64,000 nucleotides of DNA, taken from contig CM060069.1 of assembly GCA_030533445.1 (NCBI GenBank), positions 2,016,756 to 2,080,755 on the forward strand, given 5' to 3'. The notes under the pieces were generated by a model. It was not told the DNA's origin and ran no database searches. It was given only the letters and a program-made list of their open reading frames with translations. The DNA comes from Cyprinodon diabolis. Lineage: Eukaryota; Chordata; Actinopteri; Cyprinodontiformes; Cyprinodontidae. The translations under genes and the position numbers were made by a program. The stretch's first letter is position 1; every line of letters begins with the position of its first letter. Positions 13,301 through 22,925 of the stretch are shown piece by piece.

Positions 13301-13912
13301 TGGATGATGGATGATGGGTGGATGGATGGATGATGGATGGATGGATGATGGGTGGATGGATGGATGGATGCATGGATGGATGGATGATGGATGGATGGAT
13401 GATGGACGGATGGATGATGGATGATGGGTGGATGGATGGATGATGGATGGATGGATGATGGATGATGGATGATGGGTGGATGGATGGATGATGGATGGAT
13501 GGATGATGGATGGATGGATGATGGGTGGATGGATGGATGATGGGTGGATGGATGGATGATGGATGGATGGATGATGGACGGATGGATGATGGATGATGGG
13601 TGGATGGATGGATGATGGATGGATGGATGATGGATGATGGATGATGGGTGGATGGATGGATGATGGGTGGATGGATGGATGGATGCATGGATGGATGGAT
13701 GATGGATGGATGGATGATGGACGGATGGATGATGGATGATGGGTGGATGGATGGATGATGGATGGATGGATGATGGATGATGGATGATGGGTGGATGGAT
13801 GGATGATGGGTGGATGGATGGATGGATGCATGGATGGATGGATGATGGATGGATGGATGATGGATGGATGGATGATGGATGGATGGATGGATGATGGACG
13901 GATGGATGGATG
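7333..13912 (+). repeat. GGAT/GAT tandem array, about 6.6 kb
   Basis: The array is built from GGAT tetramers broken at short intervals by an extra GAT (giving GGATGATGG) and by the variants GGGTGG, GGACGG, GGATAGATGG, GGATGAATAATGG and GGATGCATGG. The variant order repeats in blocks, the clearest being about 1.48 kb. The minus strand CATCCATC has no stop in any frame, so three overlapping minus-strand open frames of 2,159-2,313 codons cover the array with repeats of the type HPSI. These are by-products of composition, not genes. The array directly continues the GGAT tail of the LINE end at 7223-7332, its likely seed. Confidence 0.95.
8100..11040 (+). repeat. 1.48-kb higher-order duplication in the GGAT array
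   Basis: Rare landmarks recur in the same order at one spacing: ATGGGAATGG at 8550 and 10031, and TGATGTATGG at 8821 and 10302, both 1,481 bp apart. Nearer the left edge the spacing is 1,492-1,496 (ATGATGGAAG at 8221 and 9713, GGATGCATGG at 8141 and 9637), which shows a few small indels. The two copies lie head to tail. Confidence 0.85.
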
Positions 13913-15480
13913 GCGACAGTGTCTAAGTTCACTTGTGCTGCTCGCCTCACAGATTACATTCTTCTGTCTTCCCAGTTTGAAATGGGAGGATAATCTGTTG
14001 TAAAACCAGCATTCTTCACATTGATTTAGAAAAGCAAAATTTAAATTTGGAAAATTTAAAAATCTAAATATTAGATCAATCAATTTTATTCTTAGGAAAC
14101 ACATTTTTGGGATGTCGCTGAAAGAAGTTAAGTTTTTCATTATTGACTTATATCTCTTTACCTTGCTAAGTGCTGAGCTTTTGGGCCTGGGGTGGCAGTA
14201 TGCCGCCTCTTTATGAGCAACGCTGTGGGGCTGCAGCTCTAAAACAAAGCATGATTAAAGTTATGACAGATGGCAACACAGAGGACAATAACAGGCCTGT
14301 TAATGGGGACTCTTTCACTCACTCTAGCTTGTTTTGCTTGTAAAGTGTTGAGCCAAAAGAGTCCTCTCAGAGAAACCATCAGAAGCCAAGCTCAAAATGC
14401 AGAAACTCTACTTTAAGAGAAAACAAAACCAGAGCTTGCATGTAGGGAATGTATTAAATGTGTTGTGTGAATGACAGTCCTAGTGTCCACAGTGGAACGG
14501 GTGTGTAGTTGGTGCTTTATAGGTAGAAACAAAAAGGAGGCTGCAGCTGCTGACAAGGAAGACTCGAAGGGATGACTGAAGGAAGATCTTGTCGTCCATT
14601 TATTGCCTAATGCCACATTAGCAATCTGCAGCAGAGTGGAGCTGCTGCCAGCCGAGGCAGCTCCGGACAGATGGGCCGCCCTGTAAGACAGATCTGCTGC
14701 CACATAAATTCACCCAGCCTGCAGAAGCCAAAGGAAAGCTGCACTAAGAGCGCGTTATGGCGACTCTTCTCTGTTGCCAAAGGAAACAGCTCATGCTTTT
14801 TCCCTGGTCAGACATTTGAGAAATAGTTTCAGATGTTACCTCTCATTAGTATTACTGGACATTGGAACAAACAGAGACCACTTACTGTCACACAGCTTTA
14901 GAGCTGTTAGGATCCCTGTACCCTGTTATGGGCATCACCTGCCCAAGCAAACAGCCAATCAGCAGCAGGAAGAGAGCCCTGGCTATATGTTGCAGCCCAG
15001 CAGAGAGAACACCAAAACTGATCTTCAAGTCCTATTTAGTGATAAGCTAATTAGCATCAAGGTACAATCCAAAAAAGCAGGGAATCTTGGAAAGTCCAGC
15101 AGTGTTAAAGACCTCTTTAGATTGTATAAAATAAAGTAGAAAACACACTAAATAATGTCCATAAGTAACTGAGTGTATTTTTGTACCCGATACCAGTAGA
15201 ATCATGGTTTTTTGGGGTTAAAGCTCTAGTGTCAGGATTTGGGAATGGTGGCTGGGTCGGTTGTTGTTCTTTCCTGGTTCCTCTAGAGAGTGACCCGAGA
15301 TGGGTTGCTTCTCTTGCACTGCATGATTTCACTTGTGTTTACCACATACACTTATCACCTTAGCAGCATAAGCAAAGCGGTTCACCAGTCACTCAGCACC
15401 CACATGTTAACCTTCTATGGTAAAGTTAAACCAAACTCACAGTGGGGCTGCTGGGATTGGGTCAAGAGGACTTGGAGCTA
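13913..15480. other. Intergenic sequence, no gene recognised
   Basis: No protein domain, RNA gene or complete transposon is recognisable. Open frames reach only about 120 codons and overlap one another. The 13-mer TGTCAGGATTTGG at 15230-15242 matches the reverse complement of the solo LTR end at 5228-5240, but the similarity does not extend further. Confidence 0.45.
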
Positions 15481-15960
15481 ATGATTAATTCAATTCTGTT
15501 TATTTCTATAGCTCCAGTTCACAACAGGTCACTTTACAGAGACAATGCAACCAGATCATCCAGTCAGATCTATTCAAAGTTTTCTATCTAAGGAAAAACA
15601 GTTGATTTAATCGAGTTATTGACTCTCCAGCGTCCCACACACCAAGAATGCTTGTAGTGACAGTGGAGAGGAAAAACTCCCTTTTAACAGGAAGAAACCT
15701 CCAGCAGAACCAGGCTCAGTGTGAGCGGCCATCTGCTGAGGCCCACTGGGGTTCAAGGAGACAGAAGCAGACATAGAAAAAGAAGCATAGATACAAAAGA
15801 CAACTGTCAACCAGCTCCACAGGCGGCCCCGTCCAGGAAACACACAGCCAGGCAGACGAGCTCCCACATCACAGGATGAAAGAGAGCACATCCAGACCTT
15901 ATAGTTAAGTGCTGAAGCTGACCCTCTAAAGGATGTCAGGGTGGGGTAGAAACCCCCAGT
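15481..15960 (+). repeat. Fish interspersed repeat, class uncertain
   Basis: The block opens with a TTCAATTCTGTTTATTTCTA-type start. It contains GAGGAAAAACTCCCTTTTAA followed by GGAAGAAACCTCCAGCAGAA and CCAGGCTCAGTGTGAGCGGC. I recognise this pattern as a very common dispersed repeat of percomorph fish genomes that is often mistaken for coding sequence. Minus-strand frames across it (15616-16029) are therefore not a gene. I cannot name the transposon class with confidence, and both ends are approximate. Confidence 0.6.
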
Positions 15961-16047
15961 TTGCAGTGCAAGCTGGGAAAAAGTGACGGTAGCTGAGGGG
16001 TAGTGAAGTGATTGAACTGCGCCTTTCATCCTATACTACATGCTTTG

Positions 16048-16130
16048 TGTCAGGAACCGAGACAGATGGACCCAGTATTCAAGGTGAGACAGTCAGTAGG
16101 AAAGTTCAAAATGTTTATTAAAATAAAGGC
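16048..16130 (-). mobile_element. Possible LTR 3' end on the minus strand
   Basis: Read on the minus strand, this stretch has an AATAAA signal (from TTTATT near 16112) and ends GGTTCCTGACA, which is the layout of the R-U5 end of an LTR. The terminal TGTCAGGA matches the reversed end of the solo LTR at 4730-5240. I found no matching left end or target duplication, so the extent and identity are uncertain. Confidence 0.35.
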
Positions 16131-16213
16131 AAACAAACGGAAACTAAAGTGGAGCTGTTGGATCTGTGGCACGCAGAGACTGCAGGTGGGGGGGCGGGGA
16201 ACAGCCCAATCTC

Positions 16214-16386
16214 AGACACTCTGTTTGTGGGAGAAACACAGGTAAGTGACCACGATCATCTGCCAGAAGATGATGATCAGAGTCGGTCACTTACCTGGTT
16301 TAACAGTCCAGTCCTTCTCCCTGGAATGGGGTCCAATCCAGCCGCTAGACTGTCGACTGATGTGGCACTCATCACTCAGAGTGTCT
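16214..16386. repeat. Nested inverted repeats (imperfect palindrome)
   Basis: An outer pair AGACACTCTG (16214-16223) / CAGAGTGTCT (16377-16386) encloses a perfect 13-bp pair CAGGTAAGTGACC (16239-16251) / GGTCACTTACCTG (16285-16297). The inner pair in turn encloses GATCATC / GATGATC. The inner pair could form a hairpin with a 33-nt loop. Each inner arm carries CAG|GTAAGT, the vertebrate 5' splice-site consensus, so a consensus donor exists on both strands. It may be part of a small non-autonomous transposon. No function is demonstrated. Confidence 0.6.
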
Positions 16387-16683
16387 CCGGTGCTGCAGCC
16401 CCGGAGGACCCGAAGGAAGCCGATCCTGGACAGAAGAAAAGACTTGCAGAGACATAATTTTCTCTTTACCCCATAAGACGGAATCTAGTTCTGAAAAGAG
16501 CATGAATTCTGTATTTATCATCTATAATATTAGTATATTGATGAGCGTAATTACCCACAGTGTTTTAGTTGTCAAGTAACTGTTAACATATGAAAAATTT
16601 AAATGTTAAATAAGTTAGAACATTCCACTTGAGGGTATTACTGCTGCCACTTTCTGTATTAGTAGGAAAAATGGTAGTGGTGG

Positions 16684-17343
16684 TGTAACAATGAGCCATT
16701 GTTAATTGTATATTGGCCATAGTAGCAGCTAAACACAGGCTCGGGTTTTCTACATTGGTTTATATTTGTTTGGGTTTTGGTTCTTTGGTTGGCCACATCT
16801 TGTTTTTATTTTTGTAAAAAGGTAAATTGATTTCACTTTAAAATATATATATATATTTTTGTTTATTTATAAAAGGAACATTAAACATTTAAAATATTTT
16901 GAAATACTCATCTCTGCTGTTTCACTCTCCAAGCAGATGTGTACAGGACTGTACCATTAGATAATTGAAGAGGGGGGAGGTTGATCTGATGTATGGTATT
17001 TTCTTTATTGAGTTTGAGTATTTGTTTGGATTGAATTAATATACTTGTTTCTGTATTTATTGGTAAAAGTATTTCTTAAGTAGTTGTTTGTTTAAACCAA
17101 AATTTCCTTTTCTTCTTATTGTGAAGCTGAACAGTCTTTTTTTAAATGGTTTCTTCCACTTTAGTTCCTCCTCTATTTAAGAAACATGTCTGCCATTGTT
17201 CTTGGTTGGTGTGGTTTGGTTGATGTCCTGCACAAGAAGAAATTAAAATTTTGTCTGCTGAAAACTCTACAAAGCATATTCTTCTTTCAACCAGTTTTGG
17301 TCCCACCTCCAAGACTGCTTGGCCTCCTGACAAGCATGTGACA
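16684..17343 (+). mobile_element. Candidate 5' LTR of the Gmr1-like element
   Basis: A TG...CA segment (TGTAACAATG to CATGTGACA) ends two bases before a primer binding site. It contains a TATTTAAG promoter-like box at 17174-17181 and an ATTAAA signal at 17242-17247, which would place the RNA start near 17205 and give a short R and U5. The right end is well fixed by the primer site. The left end is a guess from the TGT...ACA rule, because the 3' LTR is absent from this window and cannot be used to confirm it. Confidence 0.6.
17174..17181 (+). promoter_or_regulatory. TATA-like box of the LTR promoter
   Basis: TATTTAAG lies about 170 bases before the end of the candidate LTR, with an ATTAAA signal 60-70 bases downstream. 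This is the usual U3/R arrangement for an LTR promoter. A second AT run at about 16843-16857 (ATATATAT) is a less likely alternative. Confidence 0.45.
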
Positions 17344-17384
17344 AGTGGTGTCAGAAGCTACGGTTTGAAACTACATGCTAAATT
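17344..17384 (+). other. Leader between primer site and Gag
   Basis: A very short leader separates the primer binding site from the Gag ATG at 17385. The sequence before the ATG is AAATT, so the context is A-rich with A at -3. No packaging structure was recognised. Confidence 0.4.
17346..17357 (+). promoter_or_regulatory. Primer binding site, tRNA-Leu type
   Basis: TGGTGTCAGAAG starts with the TGG that pairs with the CCA end of a tRNA. It is complementary to CTTCTGACACCA, which I recall as the 3' end of a vertebrate tRNA-Leu (CAA). It sits two bases after the LTR end at 17343, where reverse transcription of an LTR element is primed. The tRNA identity comes from memory and should be checked against a tRNA set. 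Confidence 0.65.
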
Positions 17385-18929
17385 ATGCCGCGAGGTGGAA
17401 AGAAGGTGGAGCACCAAGAGGGACCAGATGTTGGTGAACCAGTTCCCTCTGATGAGCAGCAGGGAGCACCAGCAGCAGAAGACAGCAATCCTGATAAATT
17501 GGAGGAATTAACCAGTCTGGTAAAGTCTCTAATCCAATCCCAGGCTTCCAGAGATGAACAACTGGAAAAGGAGTCCACACGGCAAGAAAATTTGATGAAG
17601 TCACTGAAACATCAGTTACAGCAGATTCAAGCTCAGGTGAGACAACTGAGAGATGATGTTGACAAAAGTACTGGGCCACAAGTAACTGCTGATGATGATG
17701 AAACTGAAGACAGTGAAGATGATGATTCTGATGGTGCTGATTATGAAGTATCTGCACGTGATCGACAGAAAGATCCACCCATACAAAGAGTGTTAAGGTT
17801 ACCCAAAAAGCCTAAGATCCTGCCATTATCACCAGAAGATGACATTGAACATTATTTGATGACTTTTGAAAGAATAGCTACATTCTGCGGTTGGCCAAAA
17901 GATGAATGGGCAGTTCAGCTTGATCCCCTGCTCACTGGTAGAGCAAGAAGTGCATATGTTCTAATGGACTTTGATGACTCAGCCAATTATGAAAAGGTCA
18001 AAGAGGTGATTTTGGCAAAGTATGAAATCACACGTGACACATACAGGAAACGGTTTCGTGCACTGGACATCAATCCTGGTGAAACCCCACGTGAACTGTA
18101 TGTCAGACTAAAAGACCTCTTTAATAAATGGGTGAAGCCTGATACTTCTACAGTGAAAGACATTTCAGAACATCTGATTCTGGAACAGTTCCTGAGAATG
18201 ATTAACCCAGAGATGGAGATTTGGATACGTGAAAGGGACCCCCAGTCTGCTGAAGAAGCTGCTCAACTTGCAGAGGTGTTCCTGTCTGCCAGGACCGGGA
18301 GCCACAGTTCAGCCTTCTACAGTGACAGCCGTTTCACTGGAAGCAGTAAGTCCTGTGGGGGCGATGGGGGTGGACAAATTCAAAACAGGTCCCACTGTAA
18401 TTTCAGAAAACCTTTTTCTAAACCTGGTGTTTCAAGACCGAATAAGAATAGACAATCTTTTTCCAACTCTAGACCAGACACTCGCTGTTACCTCTGTAAT
18501 AGACTAGGTCATACTCAGTATACATGCCCTTCAAGCAGACATACTACACCCTCCCTGCTGTGTACAGTTCCAAGACCGTCTCAACCTCTTCCAGTTCAAA
18601 AAGAGGTTTTAACTGTCCCTGTTCTGATTAATGGTCAGCATGAGGAGGCCTTGTTAGATTCAGGCTGCTTTAAGTCTGTGGTTCACTCTAGTATTGTGCC
18701 AAGAGACCTGTGGGCTGATGCTTCGGCTAACATTTGCTGTGTTCATGGGGATGAGAAGGCATACCCTACAGCTGAGGTTTACCTAACTGCTGATGGTCAA
18801 ACATACCTTATGTCAGTAGCTTTGGTGGATAAGCTCCCTTATGCTGTTATTTTGGGCAGTGATTTTCCAGTTCTTTTTTATCTCATCCATCTAGCAGAAA
18901 AACAAATCCCAAATGAATGGACAGAATAG
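17385..18929 (+). CDS. Gag with aspartic protease, Gmr1-like Gypsy element
   Basis: This 514-residue frame starts 27 bases after the primer site with MPRGGKKVEH. Residues about 37-95 look like a coiled coil (many E, K, Q and L). Residues 100-120 are strongly acidic. Residues about 140-215 form the capsid N-terminal part (PLSPEDDIEHYLMTFER). Residues about 218-300 resemble the SCAN domain (YRKRFRALDINPGETPREL, then LILEQFL and EEAAQLAEVFL). A CCHC zinc knuckle (C368, C371, H376, C381) binds nucleic acid. A retropepsin-like domain follows, with the catalytic triplet D425-S426-G427 in EALLDSG and a VILGSDFPV strand near 488-496. The product would assemble virus-like particles and mature pol. The frame is intact, so the insertion may be fairly young or the sequence constrained. 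The pol frame continues in the +1 phase and overlaps the end. Confidence 0.9.
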   Translation: MPRGGKKVEHQEGPDVGEPVPSDEQQGAPAAEDSNPDKLEELTSLVKSLIQSQASRDEQLEKESTRQENLMKSLKHQLQQIQAQVRQLRDDVDKSTGPQVTADDDETEDSEDDDSDGADYEVSARDRQKDPPIQRVLRLPKKPKILPLSPEDDIEHYLMTFERIATFCGWPKDEWAVQLDPLLTGRARSAYVLMDFDDSANYEKVKEVILAKYEITRDTYRKRFRALDINPGETPRELYVRLKDLFNKWVKPDTSTVKDISEHLILEQFLRMINPEMEIWIRERDPQSAEEAAQLAEVFLSARTGSHSSAFYSDSRFTGSSKSCGGDGGGQIQNRSHCNFRKPFSKPGVSRPNKNRQSFSNSRPDTRCYLCNRLGHTQYTCPSSRHTTPSLLCTVPRPSQPLPVQKEVLTVPVLINGQHEEALLDSGCFKSVVHSSIVPRDLWADASANICCVHGDEKAYPTAEVYLTADGQTYLMSVALVDKLPYAVILGSDFPVLFYLIHLAEKQIPNEWTE

Positions 18930-19704
18930 TGTCTCAGCAGAAGCTCAAGGGGTAGAGAGACATTCAGTAGGGAATATTCATACTTCTTGTAATATGGCAA
19001 TCACCAGAGCTCAGGGAGCAAAGAACACTCTTGAGGAGTTACCTTTTTACCATGCAGAGCTAGATGGGGGCCCAGTGAGACCACAGAAGACCAGAGCACA
19101 AAAGAGGAGGGAGAAGTTTTTGGTTTCATCAAAAAACCTGTGTGAAGTTATTAAAGTACCAAGTGAGGCCATAGATTTTGAAATTCCTTCAGATGTTGCT
19201 GCACTTCAAAGGGCTGATCCAAAACTAAAAGTTTGGTTTGATAAAGTTACAGAGGTAGAGGGTGACAAACTACACACAGCAGATTGTCTAGCAGATACTA
19301 CATATATAATTAAAAATGGCATTCTCTATCAAAGACAGGGCATGATTGAGGCTTTGGCATTACCACAATGTTTAACGCAGAAAGTAATGGAGCTTGGTCA
19401 TTCTGTTCCATGGGCAGGTCATCTAGCATTTCAGAAATCCCTCAGAAGGATAGCCAGTAGGTTTGTTTGGCCTGGTATGTACATACAACTGAAAGAGTTT
19501 TGTGCTACATGTCAAACTTGCCAGCTAACATCACCTAGGGGTCGACCACGAGCCCAACTTCAGCCATTGCCGCTAATTGCTACTCCATTTGACAGAATTG
19601 GAATGGATATAGTAGGGCCCCTTGAGAAAAGCTCATCTGGCCATAGATATATCCTGGTTATTTGTGACTATGCCACTCGTTACCCTGAAGCATTTTCCTC
19701 TTAG
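18895..19704 (+). pseudogene. Integrase part of pol, truncated by satellite
   Basis: This frame is open from the stop at 18892-18894. The first ATG, at 18913, gives 263 residues, numbered here. It overlaps the gag-protease frame by 35 bases in the +1 phase. Residues 28-110 are a linker (MAITRAQG, ELPF, then a basic RAQKRREKF). Residues about 160-205 form the integrase zinc-binding domain (H163, H170, C200, C203, with FVWPGMY between). The catalytic core starts near 222, with the first acidic residue D232 in GMDIVGP, followed by CDYATRYPEAF. Then the satellite begins. The second Asp and the Glu of the D-D-E triad are lost, so it cannot catalyse integration. The stop TAG at 19702-19704 comes from the first satellite unit (TAGCCACCATC). 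The frame change may be programmed slippage or a one-base mutation. Confidence 0.85.
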
Positions 19705-20914
19705 CCACCATCAGCCACTCCAATGTCAGGCTCTGTCGGCAGCAGCGGGCACCATCAGCCAGTCCGATGTCACGCTATGTCGGCAGCAGTAGCCACCATC
19801 AGCCACTACGATTTTAGGCTCTGTCGGCCCTCTGTCGGCAGCAGCGGGCACCATCAGCCACACCAATGTCAGGCTCTGCCGGCAGCAGTAGCCAACATCA
19901 GCCACTCCGATGTCAGGCTCTGTCGGCCCTCTGTCGGCAGCAGCGGGCACCATCAGCCACTCCAATGTCAGGCTCTGTCGGCCCTCTGTCGGCAGCAGTA
20001 GCCACCATCAGCCACTCTGATGTCAGGCTCTGTCGGCAGCAGCGGGCACCATCAGCCACTCCGATGTCAGGCTCTGTCGGCAGCAGTAGCCACCATCAGC
20101 AACTCCGATGTCAGGCTCTGTCGGCAGCAGCAGGCACCGTCAGCCACTCCGAGGTCAGGCTCTGCTGGCAGCAGCGGGCACCATCAGCCACTCCGATGTC
20201 AAGCTCTGTCGGCAGCAGCGGGCACCATCAGCCGCTCCGATGTCAGGCTCTGTCGGCAGCAGTAGCCACCATCAGCCACTCCGATGTCAGGCTCTGTCGG
20301 CAGCAGCGAGCACCATCAGCCACTCCGATGTAAGGCTCTGTCGGCAGCAGCGGGCACCATCAGCCGCTCCGATGTCAGGCTCTGTCAGCAGCAGTAGCCA
20401 CCATCAGCCGCTCCGATGTCAGGCTCTGTCGGCAGCAGTAGCCACCATCAGCCACTCCGATGTCAGGCTCTGTCGGCAGCAGCGAGCACCATCAGCCACT
20501 CCGATGTCAGGCTCTGTCAGCAGCAGTAGCCACCATCAGCCACTCCGATGTCAGGCTCTGCCGGCAGCAGTAGCCAACATCAGCCACTCCGATGTCAGGC
20601 TCTGCCGGCAGCAGCGGGCACCATCAGCCACTCCGATGTCAGGCTCTGCTGGCAGCAGCGAGCACCATCAGCCACTCCGATGTCAGGCTCTGTCAGCAGC
20701 AGTAGCCACCATCAGCCACTCCGATGTCAGGCTCTGCCGGCAGCAGTAGCCAACATCAGCCACTCCGATGTCAGGCTCTGCCGGCAGCAGCGGGCACCAT
20801 CAGCCACTCCGATGTCAGGCTCTGCTGGCAGCAGCGGGCACCATCAGCCACTCTGATGTCAGGCTCTGCCGGCAGCAGCGGGCACCATCAGCCACTCCGA
20901 TGTCAGGCTCTGTC

Positions 20915-22925
20915 AGCAGCAGCGGGCACTATCAGCCACTCCGATGTCAGGCTCTGCCGGCAGCAGCGGGCACCATCAGCCACTCCGATGTCAGGCTCTG
21001 CCGGCAGCAGCGGGCACCATCAGCCACTCCGATGTCAGGCTCTGTCGGCAGCAGCGGGCACCATCAGCCACTCCGATGTCAGGCTCTGCCGGCAGCAGCG
21101 GGCACCATCAGCCACTCCGATGTCAGGCTCTGCCGGCAGCAGCGGGCACCATCAGCCACTCCGATGTCAGGCTCTGTCGGCAGCAGCGGGCACCATCAGC
21201 CACTCCGATGTCAGGCTCTGTCGGCAGCAGCGGGCACCATCAGCCACTCCAATGTCAGGGATCTGCCGGCAGCAGCGGGCACCATCAACCACTCCGATGT
21301 CAGGCTCTGCCGGCAGCAGCGGGCACCATCAGCCACTCCGATGTCAGGCTCTGTCGGCAGCAGCGGGCACCATCAGCCACTCCGATGTCAGGCTCTGCCG
21401 GCAGCAGCGGGCACCATCAGCCACTCTGATGTCAGGCTCTGTCGGCAGCAGCGGGCACCATCAGCCACTCTGATGTCAGGCTCTGTCGGCAGCAGCGGGC
21501 ACCATCAGCCACTCTGATGTCAGGCTCTGTCGGCAGCAGCGGGCACCATCAGCCACTCCGATGTCAGGGCTCTGCCGGCAGCAGCGGGCACCATCAGCCA
21601 CTCTGATGTCAGGCTCTGTCGGCAGCAGCGGGCACCATCAGCAACTCCGATGTCAGGCTCTGCCGGCAGCAGTAGCCAACATCAGCCACTCCGATGTCAG
21701 GCTCTGCCGGCAGCAGCGGGCACCATCAGCCACTCCGATGTCAGGCTCTGTCGGCAGCAGCGGGCACCATCAGCCACTCCGATGTCAGGCTCTGTCGGCC
21801 CTCTGTCGGCAGCAGCGAGCACCATCAGCCGCTCCGATGTCAGGCTCTGTCGGCCCTCTGTCGGCAGCAGCGAGCACCATCAGCCACTCTGATGTCAGGC
21901 TCTGCCGGCAGCAGCGGGCACCATCAGCCACTCCGATGTCAGGCTCTGCCGGCAGCAGCGGGCACTATCAGCCACTCCGATGTCAGGCTCTGCCGGCAGC
22001 AGCGGGCACCATCAGCCACTCCGATGTCAGGCTCTGCCGGCAGCAGCGGGCACCATCAGCCACTCCGATGTCAGGCTCTGTCGGCAGCAGCGGGCACCAT
22101 CAGCCACTCCGATGTCAGGCTCTGCCGGCAGCAGCGGGCACCATCAGCCACTCCGATGTCAGGCTCTGCCGGCAGCAGCGGGCACCATCAGCCACTCCGA
22201 TGTCAGGCTCTGTCGGCAGCAGCGGGCACCATCAGCCACTCCGATGTCAGGCTCTGTCGGCAGCAGCGGGCACCATCAGCCACTCCAATGTCAGGGATCT
22301 GCCGGCAGCAGCGGGCACCATCAACCACTCCGATGTCAGGCTCTGCCGGCAGCAGCGGGCACCATCAGCCACTCCGATGTCAGGCTCTGTCGGCAGCAGC
22401 GGGCACCATCAGCCACTCCGATGTCAGGCTCTGCCGGCAGCAGCGGGCACCATCAGCCACTCTGATGTCAGGCTCTGTCGGCAGCAGCGGGCACCATCAG
22501 CCACTCTGATGTCAGGCTCTGTCGGCAGCAGCGGGCACCATCAGCCACTCTGATGTCAGGCTCTGTCGGCAGCAGCGGGCACCATCAGCCACTCCGATGT
22601 CAGGGCTCTGCCGGCAGCAGCGGGCACCATCAGCCACTCTGATGTCAGGCTCTGTCGGCAGCAGCGGGCACCATCAGCAACTCCGATGTCAGGCTCTGCC
22701 GGCAGCAGTAGCCAACATCAGCCACTCCGATGTCAGGCTCTGCCGGCAGCAGCGGGCACCATCAGCCACTCCGATGTCAGGCTCTGTCGGCAGCAGCGGG
22801 CACCATCAGCCACTCCGATGTCAGGCTCTGTCGGCCCTCTGTCGGCAGCAGCGAGCACCATCAGCCGCTCCGATGTCAGGCTCTGTCGGCCCTCTGTCGG
22901 CAGCAGCGAGCACCATCATCCACTC
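20915..22925 (+). repeat. 1,036-bp higher-order repeat, two copies
   Basis: Rare markers recur 1,036 bp apart: GGCACTATCA at 20925 and 21961, CAGGGATCTG at 21256 and 22292, and the pair of 55-bp units near 21797 and 22833. Between the markers the variant order is the same. The second copy diverges near 22915, where CATCATCCACTCC appears. Confidence 0.9.

Larger units (their letters stand above)
16684..19701 (+). mobile_element. Gmr1-like Ty3/Gypsy retrotransposon, 3'-truncated
   Basis: The order is LTR, primer site, Gag with a SCAN-like region and zinc knuckle, aspartic protease, then integrase. In ordinary Ty3/Gypsy elements reverse transcriptase and RNase H lie between protease and integrase. 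Here the protease end and the integrase N-terminal part are about 400 bases apart with no room for them. Gmr1-like elements, first described from cod, carry integrase before reverse transcriptase, as Copia does, and their Gag is the proposed source of the vertebrate SCAN domain. Both features match. The expected reverse transcriptase, RNase H and 3' LTR are missing because the 44-bp satellite begins inside the integrase core at 19702. Confidence 0.85.

Noticed and set aside
7199..14140. Minus-strand open frames of up to 2,313 codons made of His, Pro, Ser and Ile
   Set aside because: The CATC repeat has no stop codon in any minus frame, so three frames are open at once. Apart from the LINE tail and flanks, nothing in them is non-repetitive.
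15230..15242. 13-base match to the reversed end of the solo LTR as a further insertion
   Set aside because: The similarity stops after TGTCAGGATTTGG and no second end or duplication is present, so it may be chance.
15616..16029. Minus-strand 137-codon open frame as a gene
   Set aside because: It overlaps a common fish interspersed repeat and has no recognisable domain.
16843..16857. Short AT dinucleotide run as the LTR TATA box
   Set aside because: It lies 500 bases before the LTR end, while TATTTAAG at 17174 sits at a more usual distance from the ATTAAA signal and the primer site.
17385..19704. Host gene derived from a domesticated retrotransposon (SCAN or integrase gene)
   Set aside because: The primer site and LTR lie directly upstream, the protease and zinc knuckle are in the usual order, and the integrase is cut off. 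An ordinary broken retrotransposon explains everything.
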